NCBI GenBank assembly: GCA_963828755.1
Contig: CAWHFY010000022.1
Location: 1-64,000 of the forward strand
Direction: 5' to 3'
DNA length: 64,000 nt
Origin: WHSW01 sp963828755
GTDB taxonomy: Bacteria; Actinomycetota; Thermoleophilia; Solirubrobacterales; 70-9
In this document: positions 34,640-42,963 of the stretch, piece by piece
Numbering within the stretch: the first letter of the stretch is position 1
Layout of the letters: each line of letters starts with the position of its first letter
Notes under the pieces: model-generated
Database searches by the model: none
What the model was told of the DNA's origin: nothing
Seen by the model: the letters and a program-made list of their open reading frames with translations, nothing else
Made by a program: the position numbers and the translations under genes

Positions 34640-34768
34640 CGCGCGTTTGTCGCAAAACGGCACCCGTGGCGGCCGTTCCGTTTGGGCGGGAAGCCCCTGA
34701 CAACCCGGTGGGCGGAGGGTGGCCAACCCCCCGGGAGGGGGGCGACCGCGGGGAGACGGATCCGCGGT
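34640..34768 (+). repeat. R2-family structured repeat, copy 2
   Basis: Blocks in order: TTTGTCGCAAAACGGCACCC, GTGGCGGCCGTT, CCCCTGACAACCCGGTGGGC, a perfect-looking CCCCCC/GGGGGG stem, and CGACCGCGGGGAGACGGATC. It replaces the body of an NTF2-like gene. Confidence 0.65.
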
Positions 34769-34938
34769 ATGCCTGGAAGGACGCGGCCGACTCGGTCGAG
34801 GCGCTCTGCGACTTCTGCCGGTTCGCCGGGTTGTTCAGTGCGGACGGCGGTCCAAAACGGGCCTGGCAGGAATTTCGCCGGTTTGGGCGCAGGGGCGCAG
34901 GCCGAGGCGAAACCCACGGTGGCGAGGGGAGATGAGGG

Positions 34939-35094
34939 TTGACTGAGAAGTCCAACGCGCAGCCGCGTTCCTTCTCGATGACCGGCGTCGCCGCAGTGGT
35001 GACCGCGATGCTCGTGTTGCCAGTGGTCCTTGCCTCCCGCGCCGAGGCCAAGAATCCAGATGCCCATGCCGCGCTGCGGGCCAACGAACGATAG
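34939..35094 (+). CDS. Small secreted or membrane peptide
   Basis: 51 residues from TTG 34939: a short charged start, a hydrophobic core (MTGVAAVVTAMLVLPVVLAS) and the tail AEAKNPDAHAALRANER. GAGGGGAG lies ~8 bases upstream. A perfect hairpin follows the stop, shared with the convergent gene. Function unknown. Confidence 0.45.
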   Translation: MTEKSNAQPRSFSMTGVAAVVTAMLVLPVVLASRAEAKNPDAHAALRANER

Positions 35095-35102
35095 GCATAC
35101 AA

Positions 35103-35129
35103 AGAGCGGAGCCCGCAGGACTCCGCTCT
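35103..35129. terminator. Bidirectional hairpin terminator
   Basis: AGAGCGGAG/CTCCGCTCT, a perfect 9 bp stem with a 9-base loop, between two convergent small genes. Confidence 0.7.
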
Positions 35130-35149
35130 ACTTGGCCCCTCCCGCCTAC

Positions 35150-35344
35150 CTAGTGGCGGCCCTTGGCCACCATGCCCACCATCATCCAGATCATCATGAT
35201 CATCATGATTCCGCACATCAGGGCGCCGAAGATGGCGAGAACTGGGAGGCTGAAGACGATCGCCGCGATCACGAATAGCGCGGCAACTGCGCAGCCGAAT
35301 AGGTGAGACGGGTGCGTTGTGAAGTGATCTTTGAACGCGCTCAT
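35150..35344 (-). CDS. Small Met-rich two-helix membrane protein
   Basis: 64 residues: MSAFKDHFTTHPSHLFGC, then hydrophobic AVAALFVIAAIVFSLPVLAI and a Met-rich second helix (CGIMMIMMIWMMVGMVAKG) ending GRH. Met and His content would suit soft-metal (copper) handling, but that is speculation. ATG 35344 has an ideal GGAGGTGATC ribosome site 6 bases upstream, so the gene is very likely real. Confidence 0.7.
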   Translation of the reverse strand: MSAFKDHFTTHPSHLFGCAVAALFVIAAIVFSLPVLAIFGALMCGIMMIMMIWMMVGMVAKGRH

Positions 35345-35904
35345 CGAGATCACCTCCTCTCGTTGAATCCACACTAATGCCGCCGCGCCCTGCGGCGGAT
35401 CGGTGTCGACTACGCAAACGAGGCTCGGGGCAACTACCCACCCCACAGTGGCTCGGCGAAGGAAACCGGTCGAAGAATCTCGGGGTCGCACCAACTGGCG
35501 CATACCGCTGTCGCAGCTGTCATCGTGGGCAAGCAGGGAGGCGAACCGAAGCCGGGAATTAAGCGACGATCCGCCTCCCATTCGTCGGGTCACCCGGTGG
35601 TCCACCGGGTGTCAGGGTTCTTCCCTCTTTGGCGGTCCCGAATCGGGGGGCCGGGGTCGAGGTCGTTCCGGATCGCCCGGGAGATTTCTCTTTGACGGGC
35701 CGGCCCCGGGAGGAATAGCTGGATAGCGGTCCCATGAAGGAGGTGCGCAAGTGAGCGCGTTAATCGCTGCGGTCTGGGGCCCCAGCAGTATCTCGAGACG
35801 CGGGGTGGCCTCGGGATCGCAGGTGAGGGCCAGCGTGAACCTGCTCGCGATCGCGTGCGAGAAAATTCGCCCGCGCGACGGCAGACGACGGACAGAACTG
35901 GCCG
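35345..35904 (+). other. Noncoding repeat-bearing region
   Basis: 560 bases without a supported gene. Contents: a perfect hairpin CACCCGGTG-GTC-CACCGGGTG at 35591-35611, continued by GTCAGGG and matching the CACCGGGGTGTCAGGG block of R2 copy 3; an AAGGAGGTG ribosome-like site at 35737-35745 before a short frame; and R4 copy 2. Confidence 0.5.
35831..35867 (+). repeat. Dispersed repeat R4, copy 2
   Basis: Contains GATCGCGTGCGAGAAAA and flanking similarity to 26884-26920; frame reads LLAIACEKIR. Confidence 0.4.
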
Positions 35905-36267
35905 CTAGGAGTCCGGACCGAGCACGAACGTGAACGCGCTCATGTCCTGCTCCGGGGAGGATGCGTAGAGAGCGGCCTCGACCTTTCGGCCCGATTCGCG
36001 CTCGACCGCCTCGATCAGCTTCTCCTTGTTGGCCTGGAATACCTCGCGACGGATAGAGGCGATCGTCGCCTCTTGACCTCGTTCGACAGCTGTCTTCTCG
36101 AGCTGCGTCAGGTTGCCGCGGAAGATCAGCGCGATCCCGTAGTCGCCCGCGAACGCTTGGGCGGTCTCAGCCCCTCGCCCGATGGACTCCTTCCAGATCG
36201 TTACCGCAGCACGGGCGATGTTGCGACATGCGTCGGAAGCCGCGATCTCGGTCTCGTTGTCGGGCAT
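35905..36267 (-). CDS. DUF2294 family protein, diverged
   Basis: 120 residues. IARAAVTIWKESIGRGAE, GIALIFRGNLTQLEKTAVER and AVERESGRKVEAALYAS align with the DUF2294 pattern seen at 24709-25074 (GRGP, LTxxE, xxGRxV). ATG 36267 is preferred because the upstream extension lacks conservation. Function unknown. Confidence 0.65.
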   Translation of the reverse strand: MPDNETEIAASDACRNIARAAVTIWKESIGRGAETAQAFAGDYGIALIFRGNLTQLEKTAVERGQEATIASIRREVFQANKEKLIEAVERESGRKVEAALYASSPEQDMSAFTFVLGPDS

Positions 36268-36396
36268 TCCGCGGCAGCCTAGTCCGATTCTTGGAGAACT
36301 AGCCGCGGACACAGCGCCGCGACCGGCGCGCGCCCTTCTCCGGCGCGGATCGAGGAGGCGCTGGGAACCGACGCTTGCGCGACTACCGGTCGAACC

Positions 36397-37023
36397 TCAG
36401 AGGCCAGCGCACTGATCGACCTTTCGCCCAGTGACGACGTTCGGCAGCCCCTCCGAATCGCCGATCTGGGGAGCAGGCGAGTCGTTGTGGCAGATCAAGC
36501 TGCCTCTGATCGTGTTGGTGACGTACTCGTTCGCGTCCGGGTCGTCCATGTCGTTGTTGCTCAGCGTCACGGTCCCGCGAACCGAGTTGCGGATGAAGCC
36601 CAGCCAGAACCCCGAGTACCCGTCGATCGTCGCGCCGCCGCGGATGTTGTTGTCCTCGACGGTGGAGAAGAAGCCGGTACCGCCGTGCATGCTCACCCCG
36701 CCTCTGATATCGGCGAAGTGGACCTGGAGGGAGGCGGGTTGGTTCGCGTCGATCCCACCGCGGATCGTGCCCGTGTCCGGGCCTCCCTCGAATCCGAGCA
36801 CGAACGTCGCGCCGTCGCCCACGGTGAGCCCGCCACGCACGTCGATCTGAGCCCCGGTGCCGTCGCAGGTGGCCCCAGCGGGCACGACGAGCTTGTGGTA
36901 CTCGCCCGAGGCCAGCGTGCCCGTGCACGTCGTCTCTACAGCTCCGGCGACCGGCGTAAACAGCCCCACCGCTAGCACCGTCGCGCCGACCGCCCCGACG
37001 ATTCCCGCACCCACCTTGCGCAT
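36397..37023 (-). CDS. Secreted beta-helical protein with RGG-turn repeats
   Basis: 208 residues. Signal peptide VGAGIVGAVGATVLAVGLFT, cut after AGA. The mature part has regular coils marked by RGG (DVRGGLTVGDGATFVLG, TIRGGIDAN, DIRGGVSMHGGTGFF, NIRGGATIDGYSGFW, SVRGTVTLSNND, TIRGSLICHN). That suggests a right-handed beta-helix with ~22-residue turns. Two Cys near the start and two near the end. ATG 37023 is chosen because AGGAGGAG sits 5 bases upstream; the ATG at 37038 would place that site inside the gene. Confidence 0.7.
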   Translation of the reverse strand: MRKVGAGIVGAVGATVLAVGLFTPVAGAVETTCTGTLASGEYHKLVVPAGATCDGTGAQIDVRGGLTVGDGATFVLGFEGGPDTGTIRGGIDANQPASLQVHFADIRGGVSMHGGTGFFSTVEDNNIRGGATIDGYSGFWLGFIRNSVRGTVTLSNNDMDDPDANEYVTNTIRGSLICHNDSPAPQIGDSEGLPNVVTGRKVDQCAGL

Positions 37024-37135
37024 GCTGCTCCTCCTCATGTAATCGGCCCCCCGATTAAAGAGAGCGTCGCACATAAGGAGTCGATCTCCAAGTCAAGGGC
37101 CACCGGCGGGCGCTACGGCTGTGAACATCGATGGA

Positions 37136-37250
37136 GTGGGGGACCTCAACGATCCGTCTCCCCGCGGTACGCCCCTGCCGATGGGGCGTTCGCCTTGCCC
37201 ACCGGGGTGTCAGGGATCCTGCCCTACCAACGGCCGCCACGGGCGTCGTA
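37136..37250 (-). repeat. R2-family structured repeat, copy 3
   Basis: On the minus strand: CGTGGCGGCCGTT, CCCTGACACCCCGGTGGGC, a GCCCC/GGGGC stem and TACCGCGGGGAGACGGATC, the same blocks as copy 2. Immediately right, GCGGGGAGACGGACCG recurs at 37299-37314 on the plus strand. Confidence 0.65.
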
Positions 37251-37440
37251 TTTCGCGACGCCGGTCGCGCTTGCCGGTCATGCCGCTGAGGTTTGGCGCG
37301 GGGAGACGGACCGAGTACCCCCAAATGCTCTGCTTGCACGGTCCGCCCCCCGTCACTCCATTAACGGCTGTTACGGGTGCCGTCTTTTGCAGTGGCGCAC
37401 GGCGTAGCATTTGGGGTGAGGGAAGGAGGACCGACGGCCG

Positions 37441-37638
37441 ATGCGAGTCAAGGGCGGCATGTACTGCGAACGGTGCAAGAAGCCCGTCGAGGCCATCAGG
37501 CAGGGCGAGCCCGCGCACCACACGGTTTCCGGGGTAACCGGACCCCTCACGCGTGGCTGGTCGCAGCTTGACGTGGAGAGCGAGGGGTGGATTTGCCCGG
37601 ATTGCGGTTGGCCGGTCGTTCCCGAACAGCACCGATAG
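37441..37638 (+). CDS. Small zinc-ribbon protein
   Basis: 65 residues with two CxxC knuckles, MYCERCKKP near residue 8 and ICPDCGWP near residue 51, spaced as in a zinc ribbon. AAGGAGGA is upstream of ATG 37441. No longer domain is attached, so it may be a small regulator or a partner of another protein. Confidence 0.65.
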   Translation: MRVKGGMYCERCKKPVEAIRQGEPAHHTVSGVTGPLTRGWSQLDVESEGWICPDCGWPVVPEQHR

Positions 37639-37815
37639 AGGCCGGGTGTGGAGCGGTGAGCAAAGGTGCTCCTCGCCGACCCCCGGCGCAGGTAAGCCGT
37701 GTCCAAGAGCCGTTCCGCTAGCCATTCTGCGTAGTTACCACCAGCGTGTGTCCCGCAGCGAACGCGGATTCGGCAAGCGAGCTGCACGAACAGGATGGGG
37801 ATAGAGGAGGCTAAA

Positions 37816-37938
37816 ATGACTACGACAGTGGCGATGATCGTCAGCACAACGGTGGCGGTGATCGTGGTCTTGATCCTCGTCGTCGTGCCGATCGCGGTCT
37901 GGATCTTTCGGGCGATGACTGGGAAGCTCGGGAGCTGA
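37816..37938 (+). CDS. 40-residue single-helix membrane peptide
   Basis: TTTVAMIVSTTVAVIVVLIL and VVVPIAVWIF form one long hydrophobic helix, ending RAMTGKLGS. GGAGG lies 7 bases before ATG, a good site. It is too short for function prediction but coding is well supported. Confidence 0.55.
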   Translation: MTTTVAMIVSTTVAVIVVLILVVVPIAVWIFRAMTGKLGS

Positions 37939-38008
37939 CGGGAGGCCGCGCTTCCGGTGGAGGATCGGTGACCGTGACCCAGGCCGCATGACGGCATACG
38001 TTCCGGCC

Positions 38009-38450
38009 ATGAAGATCGAACTCCAACGAGACGGTGCCTGGGCCCGAGCGACTGGTCCACGCGCACGGTGTTCGTCGACACGATCGTCACGCCGACGGCG
38101 CTGTCCCGTGCGCAGGCGGCCGGCGGCGACCTAGCCTTCCGGCGGGCGTAACCCTTTCTGTCCGCAGGCGGCGTCATCGTGGTCAAGCTTCGCCGTCACC
38201 GTGCCGATGAAGCAGATGTGATGGGGGGTAGGCGTCGCCCCGGGGTTACCTCCGATCTCCCCGGGTCGGCGCCCCCGTCACGACTCTGTCCGGCGACACG
38301 CTCTGCTTCGAACCGGAAGAGGACCACCGGCACGAGCAGCTCCAAGACGGTGTCATGACGCACATCGCCATCCAGGAGGCGAGGATCAGGGCAGCCCGGT
38401 GACCTGGGGCGAGCACGTCTGCGACGAGGAGTACGCCGTCGCACCCCGCT
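38009..38450 (+). pseudogene. Cupin-domain protein remnant
   Basis: Pieces of a carboxymuconolactone-associated cupin are visible in several frames: MKIELQRDGAW at the start, VFVDTIVTPTALSRAQAA, then GDTLCFEPEEDHRHEQLQ, GVMTHIAIQEA and VTWGEHVCDEEY. The metal-binding middle strand (HxHP..Q) is missing. Several indels and a deletion make it a true pseudogene. Confidence 0.6.
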
Positions 38451-38487
38451 GCTTGAGCGCCGCGTGGCGATGCGGGACACTGCTCGC

Positions 38488-38874
38488 ATGACCACTGCAA
38501 CCACCGTCGCCGATGCGCTCGTCGAGGCGATCATCGCGCGCGACATCCCGCGCGCCGTGGCTCTCCTTCATCCGGAGGTCGATTTCCGGGCGATGACGCC
38601 GAACCGCGTCTGGGAGGCCGACGGCCCCGCCGGCGTCGAGGACGTTCTGCGGCATTGGTTCGAGGATCCCGACGAGGAGCTGCACGGGATCGCGGCGACC
38701 ACGACCGAGTGGATCGAGGGGACCGCGCGAATCGGATGGCTCGTGCGGATCAGCGACGCGGACGGTCCGCACGTCTTCGAGCAGCAGGCGTACGTGCGCG
38801 AACGAGACTCGCAGATCGTCTGGATGCGGGTGATCTGCAGCGGCTGGATCCCACTCGCCGATCCGGCGGCCTAG
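38488..38874 (+). CDS. SnoaL-like (NTF2-fold) protein, non-array type
   Basis: 128 residues. VADALVEAIIARDIPRAVAL, LHPEVDFRAMTPNRVWEADG and VEDVLRHWFEDPDEEL match nuclear-transport-factor-2-like domains; it lacks MSQENVE and EALEAAGLSE. ATG 38488. It stands between the cupin remnant and peroxiredoxin and is not linked to either. Confidence 0.7.
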   Translation: MTTATTVADALVEAIIARDIPRAVALLHPEVDFRAMTPNRVWEADGPAGVEDVLRHWFEDPDEELHGIAATTTEWIEGTARIGWLVRISDADGPHVFEQQAYVRERDSQIVWMRVICSGWIPLADPAA

Positions 38875-38922
38875 AGGACGCTGCGGATCCGGGCCCACGC
38901 CGGGCCGCGTGGGATCAGACGC

Positions 38923-39579
38923 TTACGGCGAGGGGACGACGCGGATGTAGGGGAGCGGCGACTCCCAGCCGTCCGGGTAGCGGTCTTTCGCGTCCTCGTC
39001 GGAGACCGAGCCGGCGATGAACACGTCCTCGCCCTGCTGCCACTGGGCCGGGGTGGCGACCTGGTTGCTGGCGGTCAGCTGTAGCGAGTCGATCACGCGC
39101 AGGACCTCGTCGAAGTTGCGCCCGGTGGTCATCGGGTAGACGAGCACCAGCTTGATCTTCTTGTCGGGCCCGATCACGAAGACGTTGCGCAGGGTCTGGT
39201 TCTGCGCCGGGGTGCGGTCCGAGCCCACGCCCTCGACGTCCGCCGGCAGCATCCCGTAGAGCTTCGAGACGGTCAGGTCCTCGTCGGCGATCAGCGGGTA
39301 GTTGGGAGCGGTCCCCTGCGAGGCGCCGATCTCCTCCGACCACCTCTCCGAGTTCTCGACCCGATCGGTTGAGAGCCCGATGATCTTCACGCCGCGCTTG
39401 TCGAACTCCGGCTTGATGCTCGCCATGTAGCCGAGCTCGGTCGTGCAGACGGGAGTGAAGGCGCGAGGGTGAGAGAAGAGGATGGCCCAGCTGTCGCCGA
39501 TCCAGTCGTGAAAGCTGATCGGGCCCTCCGTGGTCTCGGCCTCGAAGTCCGGGGCGGTGTCGCCGATGGTGAGCGCCAT
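38923..39579 (-). CDS. 1-Cys peroxiredoxin (Prx6 subfamily)
   Basis: 218 residues. The peroxidatic Cys is in FTPVCTTELG near residue 45, with the conserved Thr two... residues before it in the PxxxT/C loop and Arg later (VENSERW region). The long C-terminal dimer domain (QVATPAQWQQGEDVFIA) marks the Prx6/AhpC-like 1-Cys group. It reduces H2O2 and organic peroxides in the cytoplasm. ATG 39579 has AGGAGGA 6 bases upstream. Confidence 0.93.
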   Translation of the reverse strand: MALTIGDTAPDFEAETTEGPISFHDWIGDSWAILFSHPRAFTPVCTTELGYMASIKPEFDKRGVKIIGLSTDRVENSERWSEEIGASQGTAPNYPLIADEDLTVSKLYGMLPADVEGVGSDRTPAQNQTLRNVFVIGPDKKIKLVLVYPMTTGRNFDEVLRVIDSLQLTASNQVATPAQWQQGEDVFIAGSVSDEDAKDRYPDGWESPLPYIRVVPSP

Positions 39580-39891
39580 GGATTCCTCCTGAAGTCTGAA
39601 ATCTGCAAAAGCGGATCGGGTTTACATGGTATCCGCAGGCGCCCGGTTCCCGCAGTCGCGGACACGATCGCGGCCGGGTCGCGGACGACGACGAGGAGCT
39701 CAGCCGGCCCGCCTTGCGTCCCCGACCGCGGCCGTGGCCCCCGGTAACCGCGGCGATCCGTTGCGTCGGCCCGCCGGTTGGCTGCAACCGCGTCGGGGCG
39801 GGTTACAAGCGGCGCCGGACGGGTAGCGGGCGGCCATTCATAGTGGCGGGCAGGGGGCCGCCGTGGCAACGACACAAGGGAGGACCTTGTC
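39580..39891 (-). other. Divergent promoter region, no gene
   Basis: 312 bases between the peroxiredoxin and M28 peptidase starts. It must hold both promoters; no clear consensus boxes, operator or RNA was recognised. Confidence 0.5.
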
Positions 39892-41484
39892 GTGAACAAA
39901 CGACTCGCGGCCCTGGGCGCACTGATCGCCCTCCTGGTCGCTTCGATCGCGCTCAGCTCGAGCGCCGTCGCCGAGAAGGGGCCGAAGCGCGGCTCCCAAA
40001 GCTCGGCCGGCGACCCGAGCTTCGACGGCTCGTCCAAGCTTCGGCGAGCGCTGACGGTGGACGGGATCACCGCCCGGCTCGAGCGCCTGCAGCAGATCGC
40101 CGACGAGAACGACGGCACGCGCGCCGCTGGCTTCCCGGGCTTCGACGCGTCGGCCGATTACGTCGCCGCGACGATGGATCGGGCGGGCTGGAGGGTGAGC
40201 CGGCAGCCGTTCGACTTCGACGTCTTCTTCCAGGATGCGCCGAGCGTATTCGAGCAGGTGTCGCCCGATGCGGAGACCTACGTCGAGGACACCGACTACT
40301 CGACGATGGAGTTCTCGGGCAGTGGTGAGGTCAACGCCGAGCTGGTCGCCGTCGACCTGACGCTGCCGCCGAGCGCCGAGCCGAGTTCGAACAGCGGCTG
40401 TGAGCCGGAGGACTTCAACGGCGTCGACGTCACCGGCAAGGTCGCGCTGATGCAGCGCGGGAGCTGCGACTTCCGAGTCAAGGTCGACAACGCGGCCGCC
40501 GCGGGCGCGGCCGGAGCGGTGATCTTCAACGAGGGCCAGGAGGGGCGCAGCGACGTCATCTTCGGGACCCTCGGGGGCCCGAACGCCTCGATCCCGGCCG
40601 TCGACACCAGCTTCGCGCTGGGCAACGACCTCTCGAACGGGGTCACCAACGGTCCGACCGGCACCACGGTGCACATCCAGACGACCACGCATTCCGAGCG
40701 GCGTACCGCCGAGAACGTGATCGCCGAGACGCGCTCCGGCGATCGGGACAACGTGGTCATGGCCGGCGCGCACCTGGACAGCGTCCAGGCGGGGCCGGGC
40801 ATCAACGACAACGGTTCCGGCTCGGCGACCCTGCTCGAGCTCGGCCGCCAGATCTCGAAGCTGCACGTACAGCCCGAGAACCGGATCCGGTTCGCCTGGT
40901 GGGGCGCCGAGGAGGAGGGCCTCGTCGGTTCGACCGAGTACGTCGCCGATCTGACCGAGGAGGAGGGCGCCGATATCGCGCTCTACCTCAACTTCGACAT
41001 GATCGCCTCGCCCAACTTCGCGCGGCTGATCTATGACGGCAACGGCTCGAAGTTCGACGCCCCGGGCCCGGACGGCTCGGACGCGATCGAGCGCACGTTC
41101 GAGCGCTACTTCGATCGCGCGCAGCTGGCCAGCGGCCAGACGGCGTTCGACGGGCGCTCGGACTACGGTCCGTTCATCGACGTCGGCATCCCCGCGGGTG
41201 GCCTGTTCACCGGCGCGGAGGAGGTCAAGACCGACGCTGAGGCGCAGCTGTACGGAGGCACCGCGGGCGAGGCGTTCGACCCGTGTTACCACCAGGCCTG
41301 CGACGACATCGACAACATCAGCCGACGCGGGCTGAACCAGATGTCGGACGCGGTCGCGCACGCCGTCAACCACTACGCCTACAGCCTCAAGTTCATCCCC
41401 CGTCCGGAGGAGATGACGAAGGCCAAGGGCAAGGTGAAGAAGGCCGCGCAAAGCAAGTACCTCGGCGACTCGCTGCGCAAGTAG
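39892..41484 (+). CDS. Secreted M28-family zinc aminopeptidase with PA domain
   Basis: 530 residues. Signal peptide AALGALIALLVASIALSSSA. Residues ~150-260 form the PA lid domain (GKVALMQRGSCDFRVKVDNA). The M28 catalytic domain has VVMAGAHLDSV (His, Asp ligands), GINDNGSGSATLLELGR, WWGAEEEGLVGS (catalytic Glu), LNFDMIAS and C-terminal YHQACDDIDN. Family: di-zinc leucyl/Ser-type aminopeptidases (Streptomyces griseus type). The Lys-rich tail (KAKGKVKKAAQSK) is unusual. A strong terminator follows. Confidence 0.9.
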   Translation: MNKRLAALGALIALLVASIALSSSAVAEKGPKRGSQSSAGDPSFDGSSKLRRALTVDGITARLERLQQIADENDGTRAAGFPGFDASADYVAATMDRAGWRVSRQPFDFDVFFQDAPSVFEQVSPDAETYVEDTDYSTMEFSGSGEVNAELVAVDLTLPPSAEPSSNSGCEPEDFNGVDVTGKVALMQRGSCDFRVKVDNAAAAGAAGAVIFNEGQEGRSDVIFGTLGGPNASIPAVDTSFALGNDLSNGVTNGPTGTTVHIQTTTHSERRTAENVIAETRSGDRDNVVMAGAHLDSVQAGPGINDNGSGSATLLELGRQISKLHVQPENRIRFAWWGAEEEGLVGSTEYVADLTEEEGADIALYLNFDMIASPNFARLIYDGNGSKFDAPGPDGSDAIERTFERYFDRAQLASGQTAFDGRSDYGPFIDVGIPAGGLFTGAEEVKTDAEAQLYGGTAGEAFDPCYHQACDDIDNISRRGLNQMSDAVAHAVNHYAYSLKFIPRPEEMTKAKGKVKKAAQSKYLGDSLRK

Positions 41485-41509
41485 CTGCCCGCCGACCCGC
41501 GAGACGCGA

Positions 41510-41537
41510 CGAGGGCCCCGCTCCGGCGGGGCCCTCG
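41510..41537 (+). terminator. Hairpin terminator after the M28 peptidase
   Basis: CGAGGGCCCCG/CGGGGCCCTCG, a perfect 11 bp stem with a 6-base loop, 26 bases past the stop. Confidence 0.75.
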
Positions 41538-41560
41538 CGCGTTCTGACAAGCTGATCCCA

Positions 41561-42401
41561 ATGCGCCTGGGAACCTTTTCCACCGCCGACGGGACGACCC
41601 TGGTCGGGACGGTCGAAGGCGACGAGGTCGCCGTGCTCGACGCGCCGACGATGGTCGCCTGGCTCGCCGGCGAGGGCTGGGCGGCGAGCGGCGAGCGGCG
41701 GGCTCTGGCGGACCTGAGAACCCTTGCCCCGATCCCGGAGCCGCCGAGCGTGCGGGACTTCTATGCCCACGAGGGTCACGTCGCCGCGGGCGCGAAGCTG
41801 CGCGGGGGAGAGATCGCGGCGCACTGGTACGAGGCGCCCGCCTTCTACTTCTCCAACGCGGCCTCGATCCACGGCCCGGGCGAGACCGATTCGGCGACCG
41901 GCGGCGACGGCCGCCCTGGACTTCGAGCTCGAGATCGCCGCCGTGATCGGCGTCGCCGCGAACGGTGAGCCGGAGATCGCCGGTTTCACGCTGATGAACG
42001 ACTGGTCGGCGCGCGACGTCCAGGCCGGCGAGATGACCGTCGGGCTCGGACCAGCGAAGGCGAAGGACTTTGCGATCTCGCTCGGCCCATGGCTGGTCAC
42101 CCCCGACGAGCTTCCGTATGCGGACGGGCAACTCGCGATCGCCGCCCGCGTCGAGGTCAACGGCGAGACGGTCGCCGAGTGCGACGCCTCCGGACAGCAC
42201 TTCAGCTGGGTCGAGATCGTCGCCCATGCCGCGCGCGATACCCGGCTGCGGCCCGGCGACGTGCTCGGCTCGGGCACGCTGACCGGCGGGTGCCTGCTCG
42301 AGCGCCTTGCGGCGGGCGAGACACCGGTCTGGATCGAGCCGGGCGACACGGTCGCGATCGAGGCCGACGTCCTCGGCCGGCTCGAGACCCCGGTGGCCTG
42401 A
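41561..42401 (+). CDS. Fumarylacetoacetate hydrolase family protein (frameshifted)
   Basis: About 280 residues. N-terminal MRLGTFSTADGTTLVGTVEG and VRDFYAHEGHV; after a one-base shift near 41910 the second frame gives ALDFELEIAAVIG, NDWSARDVQ and GSGTLTGGCLLE, with metal-binding acidic residues typical of FAH. Position beside phenylalanine/tyrosine genes points to fumarylacetoacetate hydrolysis, the last step. No maleylacetoacetate isomerase is seen here. Confidence 0.83.
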
Positions 42402-42404
42402 GCC

Positions 42405-42857
42405 TCAGCCGGGCTCGCGGTCGAACATCGGCCGGTCGAACAGCGTCGAGAGGACGACCTGGGTCTGCGTCCGGATCACTCCGGGCGTGTCGCGGACCCG
42501 TTCGAGCGCCCGCTCGAGGTGGCCGGTGTCGGCGGCGCGAAGGTGCAGGATGGCGCTCGGCGCGCCGGCGATCGTGTACGCCGCCTCGACCTCCGGGTAG
42601 TCGCCGACCGCCTCGCGGACCTGCTCGCCGGACATCCGGCCCTCGCAGAACAGTTCGACGAAGGCGTGGGTGTTCCAGCCGATCGCCGACGGGTCGACGT
42701 CGGCCGAGTAGCCCCGGATCACCCCGTCGCGCTCGAGTCGGTCGACGCGGCGCTTGACCGCCGGGGCCGAGAGCGCCACCCGCTCGCCGATGTCCTGAAA
42801 CGAGCGCCGCGCGTTCTCGCGGAGCAGCGCAACGATTCGATGGTCGATTTCATCCAT
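42405..42857 (-). CDS. Lrp/AsnC-family transcriptional regulator
   Basis: 150 residues. Helix-turn-helix MDEIDHRIVALLRENARRS, LSAPAVKRRVDRLERDGVI, then the RAM ligand domain (AFVELFCEGRMSGEQVREAV, YTIAGAPSAILHLRAADTG). ATG 42857 gives the standard family start. It is divergent from hppD and likely senses an aromatic amino acid and controls the catabolic cluster; this is inferred from position only. Confidence 0.88.
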   Translation of the reverse strand: MDEIDHRIVALLRENARRSFQDIGERVALSAPAVKRRVDRLERDGVIRGYSADVDPSAIGWNTHAFVELFCEGRMSGEQVREAVGDYPEVEAAYTIAGAPSAILHLRAADTGHLERALERVRDTPGVIRTQTQVVLSTLFDRPMFDREPG

Positions 42858-42963
42858 TGACGGTCTCGTGAGGGCGCTGACGCAAAGGATCGGCCTTGTG
42901 ATGGGCTGTCCGAGCGGAGAATCATAAACGGGAGTCGTAGACGCCGTCGAGCCGAGGAGAGCG
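42858..42963 (+). promoter_or_regulatory. Divergent regulatory region, asnC-type gene / hppD
   Basis: 106 bases. TTGTGA and AATCAT with an 18-base spacer upstream of hppD are a possible weak promoter. The divergent layout is typical for Lrp/AsnC autoregulation. Confidence 0.45.

Noticed and set aside
28946..34640. Integron-type attC cassette array
   Set aside because: The junctions code for protein ends and show no inverted-repeat attC fold; the only integrase nearby is phage-like and truncated, not IntI.
34680..34768. Resemblance of the R2 repeat to the c-di-AMP (ydaO) riboswitch (CUGACAACCCGGUGGGC)
   Set aside because: The conserved blocks are in the opposite order to that riboswitch and no downstream cell-wall or transporter gene follows; kept as an unidentified repeat.
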